The position numbers were made by a program, and so were the translations under genes. This document shows positions 14,285 to 24,363 of a DNA stretch of 24,531 bases, piece by piece. The stretch comes from Rudaea sp. (GTDB lineage: Bacteria > Pseudomonadota > Gammaproteobacteria > Xanthomonadales > Rhodanobacteraceae): assembly GCA_025934455.1 (NCBI GenBank), contig JAICYA010000002.1, positions 1 to 24,531 on the forward strand, given 5' to 3'. Numbering within the stretch: the first letter of the stretch is position 1; every line of letters starts with the position of its first letter. The notes beneath the pieces are model-generated. The model was not told the origin of the DNA and searched no databases. It worked only from the letters and a program-made list of their open reading frames with translations.

Positions 14285-17200
14285 TCAAACGGTCATGGCG
14301 AATGTCATTGCAACCTCGATGCGATGCGAGTTGCCGTCGTTGCGCAGGCAGACGACTGGCTCGCGTTGTTCTTCGCCATCGAGCATCAAGCGTAGCGACG
14401 CCGACGCGGCGCTGTTGTGCGTGACGACGATTGCGTAAGGGGTGTCGAGGTAACGATAGGTTGCCTCGAATCCGCTCCAGCTTTTCGGTATGCACGGCAC
14501 AATGTGCAACTTGCCTGCTTCGAGCCGCAATCCGAGTACGGATTCCGCGATCGCCCGATACATCCAGCCCGCCGAGCCGGTGTACCAGCTCCAGCCGCCG
14601 CGTCCGATATGCGACTCGGCGGCGTAAACGTCGCCGGTGATCGCATAGGGTTCGGTCTTGAAAACGGCAGCAGCCTGCGGCGAATTCGAATGCTTGATCG
14701 GATCGATCATTTCCAGCCATTCGCAAGCTCGGTCCGCGTCGCCGAGCGCGGCGAACGCCATCGCTGCCCAGACCGCCGCATGCGTGTATTGACCGCCATT
14801 TTCGCGCACGCCCGGCACATAGCCTTTGATGTAGCCGGGGTCGAGATCGGATGTGTCGAACGGAGGCTCGAGCAGCTTGATCAACGCATGCTCGCGATCC
14901 AGCAGCAGCCGTTCCACGGAATTCATCGCCGCGCGCGCGCGTGCCGGATTGCCGCCACCCGACAACACCGCCCAGCTCTGCGCGATCGAATCGATGCGGC
15001 ATTCGGGGTTCGCGGATGAGCCCAGCGGCGTGCCGTCGTCGAAGTAGGCGCGGCGATACCAGTCGCCATCCCAACCGTGTTGTTGAATATGGTCGCGCAG
15101 CTTTGCCGATTCGCTTCGGCACAGGTCGGCGAACGCGCCGTCACTGCGCAGATCGGCCACTTCCGCAAACCGCATCAGCACGTGATAAAGAAAGAATGCC
15201 AGCCAGACGCTTTCGCCTTTTCCCTTGCTGCCGACGTTGTTCATGCCGTCATTCCAGTCGCCGGAACCCATCAAGGGCAAGCCGTGCGCGCCGAAATTCA
15301 GGCCGTGTCTGATTGCGCGTACGCAGTGTTCGTAGAGATCGGCAATCTCATTCGAGGCCGTCGGCAAGTCGTAATAGGACTCCTCGCCGGCGCCCAGCGG
15401 TCGGCCGTCGAGAAAGGCGCAACGTTCGTCGAGTACGCCCAAGTCCGCCGTTGACGAAACATAACGGCTCACGGCCAGCGGCAACCACAGATAATCGTCC
15501 GAGCAGCGCGTGCGCACTCCGCGCCCGGCAGGCGGATGCCACCAGTGCTGTACGTCGCCTTCCTTGAACTGGCGCGATGCGCAGCGCAACAGATGTTCGC
15601 GCAGCAATGCCGGCGCGGCGTGGACCAGCGCCATCGCATCCTGCAACTGGTCGCGGAACCCGAACGCGCCGCCAGACTGGTAGTAACCGCTGCGCCCCCA
15701 CAGCCGGCAGGCGATGGTCTGGTACAGCAGCCAGCCGTTGGCCAGCAGATCCAGTCCCGGCAGCGGCGTGCGCACCTGCACGGCGCCCAGCGTGCGTTGC
15801 CAGTGCGCGCGAACGGCATCGAGCGCCGCGCGCGCGGTGCCGAACGTGCGCAGACGCAAAATCAATTCACTGGTTTTCTGGATGCCGTGCCCGGCACCGA
15901 GCCGGAAAATGACTTCGCGCGACTGTCCGGCGGAAAGTTCGATCGGAACCTGAATCGCCGCGCACGGATCCATCGCCGCACCGACTCGTCCCGACAACCG
16001 CGCACTCGCCATGGCCAGCGGTTTTTGCAGCGTGCCGTTGCGGCCGATGAATTCGCTGCGGTCGCCGCTGATGGTGCGCAGCGGGTTGTCGACGTCGAAA
16101 AAGACGACGCGATCGGCAAACTCGAAGTTGAACGCGTTGCGCGCCAACAGTGCGCCGCCGTTCGCATCGATTTCGGTGACGATGTGCATGGCGGACTTCG
16201 CGCGCAGGTCGCCCAGCACCCATTCGACGTAGCCGGTCAACGATAGACGCCGCGTTCGGCTGGACAGATTGCGCAGTTTGACGACCGCGAACTTGACCGG
16301 CGCATCCAGTGCGACATAGGTCCACAGTTGTGTGCTGATGCCGTCTTCGATGTGCTCGAACACGCTGTAGCCGAATCCGTGACGAGTGACATAAGGCGTC
16401 TGGCCGCAGCTCGGCCACGGCGCCGGCGACCAGTAGCGGCCGCTTTCTTCATCGCGCACGAAATACGCTTCGCCGGACGGGTCGCCGACCGGATCGTTGT
16501 ACCACGGCGTAAGCCGGAACTCGTGCGCGTTTTCCGCCCACGTATACGCGCTGCCGCTGTGCGAGACCACGCTGCCGAAGTCCGGATTCGCCAGCACGTT
16601 GACCCAGGGCGCCGGCGCGGTCGCGCCCCGCTTCGTGACGATGACGTATTCGCGCCCGTCGGCGCTGAATCCGCCGAGGCCATTGCCGAAAATTAGATCG
16701 CGCTTTGGCAGTTCCATCGGCAACGTGGCGAACGTTTGTTCATCGGCACGCTTGGACGTATTCGTGCGCAAGCGCGGGATCGCAAGCTCGGCCGGGTCGC
16801 GCCGCCTGACCTGCTCGGCCAGGCTGCCGCGCGTATCGGAAACGATGACGCGCGCCACCGCTTGCAGCAAGATGCGATCCTCGCTGGCGATCTGCTCCGC
16901 ACGACGCACGAAGATGCCGCCGGGTTTGTCGATGAGGGCGCCTTCGGCACCGGCAGTGATGAAGCCGAGGATTTGCTCCTGCAGCGCCTGCCGGTAGCCG
17001 CCATGATCTTCGTTCCATATCACCAGGTCGATGGCGAGACCCTTCAGGCGCCAATAGGCATGCGCCTTGACGAGCTGCCGCACCAGTTCGATGTTCGCCC
17101 GATCCTTTATCTGCAGCAGCACGATCGGCAAGTCTCCGGAAATCGCGTGGCCCCACAAACCGGATTGACCGCGTCGATTGCTTGCGATCAGCTTCGGATC

Positions 17201-20200
17201 GGCGCGCATGGAGACATTTGCATACAGCAGGTGACCGGCAACGCGGCCATAGACCTGCGCCTCGGCATCGCTGACATCGATCTGGCGCAGGACCACCTGG
17301 CTGTGCGTCCAGGCCAGATCGAAAACGCGATCGCCCAGATGCAGGTCCTGGTATTTCTCCACGAGCGCCAGGCAGGCCGCGCGGTTTTCGCCGATGCCGG
17401 TAACCAGGTCCAAGGTAACCGACTGCTCCGGTTCGAGGACGAATCGATGCCGTATCGCAACGATTGGATCGAGCACCGCGCCTTGCGTGTCCGAAAGCGC
17501 ACCCGCCTCGCGCAGCGCCTGCGGATCGGCGGTGCTGTTGTCGCGGCCGACGAAGCGCAGACGGTCGGTCTCGAACGACAGGGCAACGCTGTCGGCTCCG
17601 TGCAATGTCATCAGGTGCAGCAGCCACGGCCAATGCTCGGTGCCGGAACGCGGCCGACGCCGACACAAGATCGCCGGCCGCGGGCGCAGGATCTCGGTCT
17701 CGATGAAAAGGTTGCTGAAAGCGCGTTGCATGTCGTCGGCCGCGCCGCGCTCGAGCACGACCTCGGCATAACTGGTCACCTCGATGGTCCTGCGCGCAGG
17801 CGAACGATTAGTCAGACGCACGCGGCGCAGTTCGACGTCGTCCTCCGGCGAGACCGCGATGGCGGTGTGCGTTTCAATTTCATCGTCGTGGCGCCGGTAT
17901 TCCACGTGCGGCTCGGTGAAGATCGCCTCGAAACCAGTGCCTTGCGCCAGCGTCGGCTGCAATGTGTTCGACCAGACCTTGCCGCTGTCCACATCGCGGA
18001 TGTAGCAGAATTTGCCCCAGTTGTCGCAGGTGCTGTCTTCGTGCCAGCGTGTCAGACTCAGTTCCTTGCAGCGGCTGTAGCCGCCGCCCGCAATCGTCAG
18101 CATCACCTGATAGCGGCCGTTGGACAGAATCTGCACTCCCGGCCGAGGCGTATTGGCCGTGGTGTATACGCGTACCGGCATTTCCGCGACGTCCCTGACA
18201 GCGCCGTCATCGGCCAATTGCGTACCTTGCGCATAGACGGCCGCACGCCGCGGCACCCGTTCCTGCAGCAGCTGCAATGTCGCGGCGAACAGCGGCTCCG
18301 ATGCGAAGCGCCGACGCATCGGCCGATCCAGCGTGGCGTCGGCGAGTGCCAGCAGGCTCATGCCCTGATGGTGCGCCATGAATGAGCGCACGACCGCGAA
18401 CTTCTCGCCTCGGCGCAGCCGCTCGGGTGTGTAGTCCAGTGCCTCGAAAAACCCGAACCGGCCGAGCAGGCCTAGGGTCTTGAGCGCACGCAAATTGGGT
18501 ATTGCCTCGTGTGGCGCAACCAGCAATGCCAGCGCCGTGGCATGCGGCGTGACTACGAGATCTGCGGCCAGTCCGCGGCGCAGGCCCAGGCCGGGAACGC
18601 CAAACGACCGGTACTGGTAAATGCCGCTGGCATCGACCGCGTTGTAACTCGATTCGGAAATTCCCCACGGTACGCGCCCTAGAGCAGCGTAGTCGATCTG
18701 TCGTTTTACCGCGGCGATACATGTGCGATCGAGCAACGTATCCTCATAGCTCGGCATTACCAGCAACGGCATCAGGTACTCGAACATCGAACCGCCCCAG
18801 GACAACAGTATCGGCTCGCCACTACTTCGGGTGAGCAAACGTCCCAGCGCAAACCAGGCTTCCTGTGGCACTTGTCCAAGCGCAATCGCGACGAAACTCG
18901 CCAGCCGGGCTTCCGAGGCAAGCAGATCGTAATAGCTGGCATCCGGTCGGCCGTCACCGACGTTGTAACCGACCGTGAACAGGCGGCAGTCTTTGTCGTA
19001 CAGGAAGCTGAAATCCATTTGTGCAAACTGGCATGTCTGCTGGGCGCGGCTTTCGATCTCGGCAATGCGCGCAACGGCACGACGGCCAGTCTGCGCGAGG
19101 TGGAGCCTGAACGCGGCTATCCAATCGCGATCCGTCGCCGCTACATTCAAATGATCTTCCGCCGCACGTAGCAGATCATCGGCGAATTCCGGCAGTTCGC
19201 GCAGAGTCGGCATCGCCGCATCCTGCAGAAAATCGTCGAGCGCGGCGGGGACCGGCAGGATATCGATCCACGGCAGCAGGTACTTCAATTCGTTCAAGGC
19301 GTCCAAACATTGATCGCGCAGTGCGTTTGCCCATCTGCGTACATCGTCTGCGGCCGCCGCGTCGAGGCTGTCGGCGATCGCCACGGCCTGCGCCGTCAGG
19401 TCGGCGAGCGCATGGGCCGCCCCAAGCAACCGCAATGGCGGCCGTTGCAGCGCCAGATCGAGTCGATCATGGAATGGTGCGAGCATTTCGCGCTGCGCGG
19501 GGGCCAGGGTTTCGTCCAGAATTCCAAGCGCGTCGCGCAAACCGACGAACAACTGCTCGCCGGCTATGCGCTGGTCCGGCAACCCGCGCAGCCCGGCCTG
19601 CAACGTGATCAGATGTGCGCAAAGATTTCCGCTGTCGACCGTGGAGACATACACCGGCGTCAGCGGCCGCAACGACTGCGTGTCGTACCAGTTGTAGAAG
19701 TGGCCGCGCTCGCGTTCCAGTTCCCGCATCGAATCGAGCGTGTGGCCGCAACGTTCGAGGAGCGTGCCCATGCCCAGATAGCCGAAATCGTAGGCGGACA
19801 GATTGGCCAACAACGCCAGTCCGATATTGGTCGGTGAGGTGCGATGCGCGATGACTGCCACCGGTTGCTCCTGCAGATTGTCCGGCGGCAGCCAGTGATC
19901 GCCTGCTGTGACAAGTTCGTCGAAATAGGCCCAGGTGCGGCGCGCCAGCCGGCGCAGAAAATCCGTCTCGTCCGCTTTTAGCGCGACAGTAGGTCTTTTG
20001 ATCGGCTGCCCCAGCCACCATTCGATGAGCGGCGCGACGCACCAGAGCAACACAAAGGGTGCGGCGAAGATCAGCGCGAGCGGTCGCGCATACGCCAGAT
20101 ACAGCCCCGTCGCGATTGCCAGCGCGGGCGAAAACCACATGGCGCGGAACGAGCCGGCTATCGATGGGCGCGACCGGGCATCGGCCGCGCTGGACGCAGT

Positions 20201-22993
20201 CCACTGCAGCAGATTGCGCCGCGTGATGAACATGCGCACGCCCGTACGCAGAATCGCGTCCAGATTGGAATACGCTTCGTAAGCCAGACAGGCAACGGCG
20301 AATGCACCGCTAGCAAACGACGCGCCCATGCCGCGCAGCGATGCGCCCAGATGCTGCATGAGCGGCGACTCTTCCGGTTTTCGTGCCAGGTCGAGCAAAC
20401 TGTTCGCCAGAACGGGAATCAAGGTCACGCCGAGGACCACCAGCGTCCAGAATCCGGGGGCCGGCAGTGCAATCCAGCCGAGCAGAAGCAGCAGGGTGGA
20501 CGCGATCGGCACCAGACTGCGACGCAGATTGTCGAGTACTTTCCAGCGCGACAGCGCCGAGAGCGGGTTCTTCGTGCGGCCTGCCTGCATTCCGCCTACG
20601 CGCGGCAACAACCAGCGCGCGATCTGCCAGTCGCCGCGAATCCAGCGGCGGCGGCGGCGCGCATCCGCGCGGTAGCTCGACGGATAGTCCTCGTACAGTT
20701 CGACATCGCTCGCCAATCCCGAGCGGGCGTAGCAACCTTCGAGCAGGTCGTGACTGAGTATGCGGTTTTCGGGCAGGCGCGCCTTGAGCGCGAGCTCGAA
20801 CGCGTCGACGTCGTAAATGCCCTTGCCGGTGAACGAGCCTTCGCCGAAAAGATCCTGGTAAGTATCCGACACGACGCGCGTGTACGGATCGATTCCGCCG
20901 TCGCCGGCGTACAACTGCGCATAGCGCGAACGCTGTGTGCTGGACAGGGTGGCCATCACGCGCGGCTGCAGAATGCCGTAGCCGGCGACGACGCGCTCCT
21001 GCGCCGCATCGTAGTGCGCGCGATTGAGCGGATGCGCCATGGTCGCAGCCATTCGTCGCGCTGCATCGCGCGGCAGGCGCGTGTCGGAATCCAGGGTGAT
21101 GACGTATTTGATCGCCGCCAATGCGTCGATATCACCCGTCACCTGCGAGAAGCTCTTGGCGGGTGCCGCGCCGCGCAGCAGCGCATTCAAATCGCCGAGC
21201 TTGCCGCGCTTGCGCTCGTGCCCCATCCACCGGCGTTCCTGCGCGTTCCAGAGGCGCGGCCGATGGAACAAAAAGAAGCAGGTCGATCCATCGGCATTGC
21301 GATGCTGCTCGTTCAGGCGCTCGATTGCGCACACGGCTGCCTGCAACAACGCGTCGTCGTCGGCCATCGTTTCCGCGGACGCATCGTCGAAATCGGTCAG
21401 CAGGCCGAAGTGCGCGCAGGCATCACGATTCGCAAGAAAGCGGATTTCGAGCGCTTCGATCAAGGCGTCTATCGAGGAGCCGCTGCTCAACATTGCCGGG
21501 ACTACGACCAGGGTTCGCGCCGATGCCGCAATGCCGTCGGAAAAATCCATGCGCGGCAGCAGGCGCGGCGCGATCAGAATGCCGCCGAGCCGGTTGACGA
21601 CCGCGACCGCCAACTGGCTGGCGCATAGCGCAGCGAGCACTGCGATCGACACGATCGACCAGCCGTGCACTGCGTCCCAGTGCGCCTTGACCAGCGCAAT
21701 CGCGGTGAAGGCGGCGGTGATCAACACGATCGAACCCAAATACAGGAAAACACGCGGCCGCAAATCACGAAAATGACCCAGCGCCGGGAAACGCACCTGC
21801 GCGGCGCGCTCAAGTTGTGCGCGACCGGCATCGATCAGGTAGTAGCCGACATGGGCGCTGCGATCACCGCCGTTTGCCGCGGCGGCTTGGAGCGCCAAAT
21901 CAACGGCTCTCTGGGCAACTTCCGTTTCACTCAGCCGGCTCTTTTTGGCCAGACCCTCGACTGCGTGCCGGTAACGGTCACGTGTCGCGAAATCCATTTT
22001 CGGGTAAATGCCGGCCGGATCGCTGCGCAGAATCCGCTCGGTCACGCTCATCGATTCGACGAATTCGCGCCAGTCGATTTTGGCAAGCAAACGCAGGCTG
22101 CCGATACTGTTGTCGACCGACAACTGATCGGCGGCCTGCTGCTGGTTTTCCGCCTGGACCAGTTGCTCGGTGGTCAGGCCAGACTCGACCAGGGATTGGT
22201 CTATCCAGGTCAGTGGCAGAGACTTTATGTGCTGCTGGCCTTGCAAGAGACGCGTGAATTCGGCGACGAATGCGCTGCGCATCGGCGGTTTCGAGCGCGC
22301 CATGTCGGCGACGACCAGAATCAGGCTCTTGCCGTCCATTTCCGCGATCTCGGCAATCCGGGTCGCCCAGTAATCGGCGAGGTTGCGGTCGGTCTGGTCC
22401 ACTATCAGTCGGACGGCGACACGGCGCAGGTTTTCGATCAAGGCCAGGCACAACATGATCGGAACGGCCCACAGCTCGCCCAAAGTCAACGCCGTGGAAC
22501 GTTGATACGCCGCGACAAAGCGGATCAGGCTTTCCAAATCGATGTGTCCGTCGCCATGTGACATCGCTTCCAATGCAATGTCGTAGACACGCGGGAAGCC
22601 TGCCGAGGGACCTGCCGTCAAGCGTCGCAACTCCCAGCTGTAGCTTTTGGGCAGGTGCAGCCGGGCGATGCGAATCTGTTCCAGCACCAGGTGGAAGTTA
22701 TCCAGCAGCCATTCGCCGGCCGGCGGAATGCGGCGTTCGGCTTCGATCGCCGCCGTAAGCAGCTTGCTTGTCTGGATCAATATCCGTTCGTTGCCGGCCA
22801 GGCGCGGCAGCAGGCGATCTGCACCGCGCGCACGTGAATCGCGATGCAGACCGGCAAGCAATTCGCCATGATGTTCCAGCTGATCGGCGCTGTACAACTC
22901 CGATCGCAAAGGCGGTTCGATGCTGTCTGGCGGTTGTCCCGACTGCGGCCCGCGAGTCGCATTCCATTTGCTTCGTATGTATTCGGCAATCAC
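14285..22993 (-). CDS. ndvB: Cyclic beta-1,2-glucan synthase (NdvB/ChvB/Cgs type)
   Basis: This 2902-aa inner-membrane enzyme has the full length of characterised cyclic glucan synthases (about 2,800-2,900 aa). A helical N-terminal region is followed by membrane helices near 400-460, a GT84 glycosyltransferase domain with the Asp-rich ITLDSDTRLP motif (D635), and further helix pairs near 840-880 and 955-1000. Then comes a glycoamylase-like cyclisation domain of GH189 type (about 1010-1560; TSPTNIGLALLANLSAYDFGY, GHFYNWYDTQSL, VSTVDSGNL), beta-sandwich parts, and a C-terminal GH94-like phosphorylase domain with GSGDWNDGMN (D2582 as the probable general acid). UDP-glucose is polymerised on a protein-linked chain, cyclised, and trimmed by the GH94 part. 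Products act in osmotic adaptation and host interaction in rhizobia, Brucella and Xanthomonas. Start is GTG 22993 with GGCGAG six bases upstream; no in-frame ATG nearby is better. No exporter gene (NdvA/ChvA) is in the window. Confidence 0.95.
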   Translation of the reverse strand: MIAEYIRSKWNATRGPQSGQPPDSIEPPLRSELYSADQLEHHGELLAGLHRDSRARGADRLLPRLAGNERILIQTSKLLTAAIEAERRIPPAGEWLLDNFHLVLEQIRIARLHLPKSYSWELRRLTAGPSAGFPRVYDIALEAMSHGDGHIDLESLIRFVAAYQRSTALTLGELWAVPIMLCLALIENLRRVAVRLIVDQTDRNLADYWATRIAEIAEMDGKSLILVVADMARSKPPMRSAFVAEFTRLLQGQQHIKSLPLTWIDQSLVESGLTTEQLVQAENQQQAADQLSVDNSIGSLRLLAKIDWREFVESMSVTERILRSDPAGIYPKMDFATRDRYRHAVEGLAKKSRLSETEVAQRAVDLALQAAAANGGDRSAHVGYYLIDAGRAQLERAAQVRFPALGHFRDLRPRVFLYLGSIVLITAAFTAIALVKAHWDAVHGWSIVSIAVLAALCASQLAVAVVNRLGGILIAPRLLPRMDFSDGIAASARTLVVVPAMLSSGSSIDALIEALEIRFLANRDACAHFGLLTDFDDASAETMADDDALLQAAVCAIERLNEQHRNADGSTCFFLFHRPRLWNAQERRWMGHERKRGKLGDLNALLRGAAPAKSFSQVTGDIDALAAIKYVITLDSDTRLPRDAARRMAATMAHPLNRAHYDAAQERVVAGYGILQPRVMATLSSTQRSRYAQLYAGDGGIDPYTRVVSDTYQDLFGEGSFTGKGIYDVDAFELALKARLPENRILSHDLLEGCYARSGLASDVELYEDYPSSYRADARRRRRWIRGDWQIARWLLPRVGGMQAGRTKNPLSALSRWKVLDNLRRSLVPIASTLLLLLGWIALPAPGFWTLVVLGVTLIPVLANSLLDLARKPEESPLMQHLGASLRGMGASFASGAFAVACLAYEAYSNLDAILRTGVRMFITRRNLLQWTASSAADARSRPSIAGSFRAMWFSPALAIATGLYLAYARPLALIFAAPFVLLWCVAPLIEWWLGQPIKRPTVALKADETDFLRRLARRTWAYFDELVTAGDHWLPPDNLQEQPVAVIAHRTSPTNIGLALLANLSAYDFGYLGMGTLLERCGHTLDSMRELERERGHFYNWYDTQSLRPLTPVYVSTVDSGNLCAHLITLQAGLRGLPDQRIAGEQLFVGLRDALGILDETLAPAQREMLAPFHDRLDLALQRPPLRLLGAAHALADLTAQAVAIADSLDAAAADDVRRWANALRDQCLDALNELKYLLPWIDILPVPAALDDFLQDAAMPTLRELPEFADDLLRAAEDHLNVAATDRDWIAAFRLHLAQTGRRAVARIAEIESRAQQTCQFAQMDFSFLYDKDCRLFTVGYNVGDGRPDASYYDLLASEARLASFVAIALGQVPQEAWFALGRLLTRSSGEPILLSWGGSMFEYLMPLLVMPSYEDTLLDRTCIAAVKRQIDYAALGRVPWGISESSYNAVDASGIYQYRSFGVPGLGLRRGLAADLVVTPHATALALLVAPHEAIPNLRALKTLGLLGRFGFFEALDYTPERLRRGEKFAVVRSFMAHHQGMSLLALADATLDRPMRRRFASEPLFAATLQLLQERVPRRAAVYAQGTQLADDGAVRDVAEMPVRVYTTANTPRPGVQILSNGRYQVMLTIAGGGYSRCKELSLTRWHEDSTCDNWGKFCYIRDVDSGKVWSNTLQPTLAQGTGFEAIFTEPHVEYRRHDDEIETHTAIAVSPEDDVELRRVRLTNRSPARRTIEVTSYAEVVLERGAADDMQRAFSNLFIETEILRPRPAILCRRRPRSGTEHWPWLLHLMTLHGADSVALSFETDRLRFVGRDNSTADPQALREAGALSDTQGAVLDPIVAIRHRFVLEPEQSVTLDLVTGIGENRAACLALVEKYQDLHLGDRVFDLAWTHSQVVLRQIDVSDAEAQVYGRVAGHLLYANVSMRADPKLIASNRRGQSGLWGHAISGDLPIVLLQIKDRANIELVRQLVKAHAYWRLKGLAIDLVIWNEDHGGYRQALQEQILGFITAGAEGALIDKPGGIFVRRAEQIASEDRILLQAVARVIVSDTRGSLAEQVRRRDPAELAIPRLRTNTSKRADEQTFATLPMELPKRDLIFGNGLGGFSADGREYVIVTKRGATAPAPWVNVLANPDFGSVVSHSGSAYTWAENAHEFRLTPWYNDPVGDPSGEAYFVRDEESGRYWSPAPWPSCGQTPYVTRHGFGYSVFEHIEDGISTQLWTYVALDAPVKFAVVKLRNLSSRTRRLSLTGYVEWVLGDLRAKSAMHIVTEIDANGGALLARNAFNFEFADRVVFFDVDNPLRTISGDRSEFIGRNGTLQKPLAMASARLSGRVGAAMDPCAAIQVPIELSAGQSREVIFRLGAGHGIQKTSELILRLRTFGTARAALDAVRAHWQRTLGAVQVRTPLPGLDLLANGWLLYQTIACRLWGRSGYYQSGGAFGFRDQLQDAMALVHAAPALLREHLLRCASRQFKEGDVQHWWHPPAGRGVRTRCSDDYLWLPLAVSRYVSSTADLGVLDERCAFLDGRPLGAGEESYYDLPTASNEIADLYEHCVRAIRHGLNFGAHGLPLMGSGDWNDGMNNVGSKGKGESVWLAFFLYHVLMRFAEVADLRSDGAFADLCRSESAKLRDHIQQHGWDGDWYRRAYFDDGTPLGSSANPECRIDSIAQSWAVLSGGGNPARARAAMNSVERLLLDREHALIKLLEPPFDTSDLDPGYIKGYVPGVRENGGQYTHAAVWAAMAFAALGDADRACEWLEMIDPIKHSNSPQAAAVFKTEPYAITGDVYAAESHIGRGGWSWYTGSAGWMYRAIAESVLGLRLEAGKLHIVPCIPKSWSGFEATYRYLDTPYAIVVTHNSAASASLRLMLDGEEQREPVVCLRNDGNSHRIEVAMTFAMTV

Positions 22994-23230
22994 GAGAAGC
23001 TCGCCTCGCGCCTACAGCGATCAGCGGGCGTGATCTGCATGGTCGAACAACCCGATCGCCACGTATGTACGGTGTCGCACACTGGTTGCGGCGCACGTAG
23101 CGATCATGATCACCGTGGGGGTGTGCGACAACGTACGGAGTGCGGCGGCAAAGCGGAGCAGGATTACGCCACGGCGGCGGCCTTCGGATTTCCGCCACCC
23201 CGCGACTCAACCGATCCCGAGAACGAAATC
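22994..23230. promoter_or_regulatory. Upstream control region of ndvB
   Basis: This stretch holds the ndvB promoter and possibly one for the divergent frame at 23231. It contains the large inverted repeat 23067-23136 and the palindrome GATCATGATC inside it. A TACATA (minus strand, in the left arm) is a possible -10, but no matching -35 is convincing. Confidence 0.45.
23067..23136. repeat. 16-bp inverted repeat with 38-bp centre, upstream of ndvB
   Basis: GTACGGTGTCGCACAC (23067-23082) and GTGTGCGACAACGTAC (23121-23136) are reverse complements at 15 of 16 positions. Arm centres are 54 bp apart, close to five helical turns. The 38-bp centre contains the 10-bp palindrome GATCATGATC (23102-23111). 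It lies 74-143 bp upstream of the ndvB start codon. Confidence 0.85.
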
Positions 23231-23434
23231 ATGCAATCAGATCAGCACACCACCCATCACCCGGTTCCCAGCCGCAGCGCTGAATACGCGCCGGCTAGCG
23301 GGGGGCGCGGCGATGCCGCAAAAGGCAACGGCCATGAGAAAAGCAAGGATTCGGCAGATCGGCACGATGCGATAACGCCCGAAGGTCGACGACCGGCACG
23401 CTCGGCCGAAAACAAGACGCGGACGCGGCGCTGA
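23231..23434 (+). CDS. Possible 67-aa hydrophilic small protein
   Basis: The frame from ATG 23231 encodes a very hydrophilic, probably disordered protein (MQSDQHTTHHPVPS at the start, many Lys, Arg, Asp, His; ending NKTRTRR). There is no cysteine or hydrophobic core. A weak CGAG motif precedes the ATG, so the start is not well supported. It is divergent to ndvB. The composition differs from the Arg/Ala/Pro-heavy translations of chance frames nearby, which is a mild argument for it. No family recognised. Confidence 0.3.
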   Translation: MQSDQHTTHHPVPSRSAEYAPASGGRGDAAKGNGHEKSKDSADRHDAITPEGRRPARSAENKTRTRR

Positions 23435-23522
23435 AGACGGCTCTGCGCGAAAACGAAAAATTCCGCGCCACGCACCCGACGATGGACCGACGTTTTACAT
23501 ACGCTTTACAGCAGCATAATGA
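23435..23522. other. Short gap with two imperfect 11-bp direct repeats
   Basis: ACGTTTTACAT (23490-23500) and ACGCTTTACAG (23501-23511) are adjacent and match at nine of eleven positions. They lie just past the stop of the minus-strand Crp/Fnr-type gene. The stretch is locally AT-rich and ends with CATAAT, so it could be a plus-strand promoter, but no plus-strand gene follows. Confidence 0.35.
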
Positions 23523-24242
23523 CTACGTCTTGCGCACGCCGGCCATGCCGCGTCGGTAAATTTCGAGATCGGATCGATAGCATGTGCATGCCGCCGCTTC
23601 GAGGCGTGCACGATCGAGAATCGTCAGGCTGCCGCGCCTGTAGCGGATCAGCTTGCGCGACTGCAGGACCCCCGCGGCGGAAGTAACGCCGACGCGGCGC
23701 ACGCCGAGCATGAAGGCGAGAAATTCTTGGGTCACGTCGAACGAATCCGCATGGGCGCGGTCCCGGGTCATCAGCAGCCAGCGTGCGAGCCGTTCCTCCA
23801 CGACATGGAAGCGCGTGCAGGCGGCGGTTTGGGCGAGCTGGCGCAGCAGCACATCCACGTAGCGATGCAAATGCCGGCGCAGCACTGGCGTGTCATTCAG
23901 CCGGCGTCGAAATGTGGCGATCTTCATGCGCCAAGCCGAGCCGGCGCCCTGCGTCAGGGCGTGCAGTGGCGCGCAATCCTGTCCCAGAACCGCGCTGTAT
24001 CCGCACATGCCTTCGCTGCCGATCATGCCGACCTCAAGCGTGGAATGGCCATCGATCGTCTTGAGCATGGAGATGAAGCTGTCGATCGGAAAATAAACGT
24101 GACGCATGCGCTCGCCCTCGTCGTAGAGAACGCTGCCAAGGACGAGATCGACGCGGGTGCAATCGGCGAGAAGAGGCTCGCGCACCGCGGCGGGCAGCGC
24201 GGCAAGCAACTGATTGGCGGCGACGGCGCGCTGCACGGGCAT
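23523..24242 (-). CDS. Crp/Fnr-type transcriptional regulator (second paralogue)
   Basis: This 239-aa protein has the same layout as the regulator at 4956-5882: a beta-roll sensor (about 25-110; block LYDEGERMRHVYFPIDSF), a helical dimer interface (about 120-160), and a winged helix-turn-helix with MLGVRRVGVTSAAGVLQ (about 178-194) and wing GSLTILDRARLE. The phosphate-cassette segment is GSEGMCG, again without the cAMP-binding Arg-Ser. No FNR-type N-terminal cysteine cluster is present. Its C-terminus (YRSDLEIYRRGMAG) departs from the ECY..V..EF.RLL ending of the other two paralogues. ATG 24242 is chosen because it gives the usual family length and follows a GAGAA motif; an ATG at 24329 would add 29 non-conserved residues. 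It is 121 bp downstream of the next regulator gene on the same strand. Confidence 0.87.
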   Translation of the reverse strand: MPVQRAVAANQLLAALPAAVREPLLADCTRVDLVLGSVLYDEGERMRHVYFPIDSFISMLKTIDGHSTLEVGMIGSEGMCGYSAVLGQDCAPLHALTQGAGSAWRMKIATFRRRLNDTPVLRRHLHRYVDVLLRQLAQTAACTRFHVVEERLARWLLMTRDRAHADSFDVTQEFLAFMLGVRRVGVTSAAGVLQSRKLIRYRRGSLTILDRARLEAAACTCYRSDLEIYRRGMAGVRKT

Positions 24243-24363
24243 GGCATTCTCTGCAGTCGAACCCGGCAAGTGTGTGGCGAAGGGCGTCTGTCGTCTGTCT
24301 GTCAACCCACATAGCGGAGCGGGGCACATGCACCGCCGCAGATCGATGGCGGGATATGCCGCG

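Noticed and set aside
16736..18385. 549-codon plus-strand frame inside ndvB
   Set aside because: It lies wholly antisense to conserved synthase sequence and is a codon-bias shadow.
24243..24363. CTGTC-rich short repeats (GTCTGTCGTCTGTCTGTC) upstream of the second regulator
   Set aside because: The repeat is short and irregular, without symmetry or a clear unit spacing, so it is compatible with chance.
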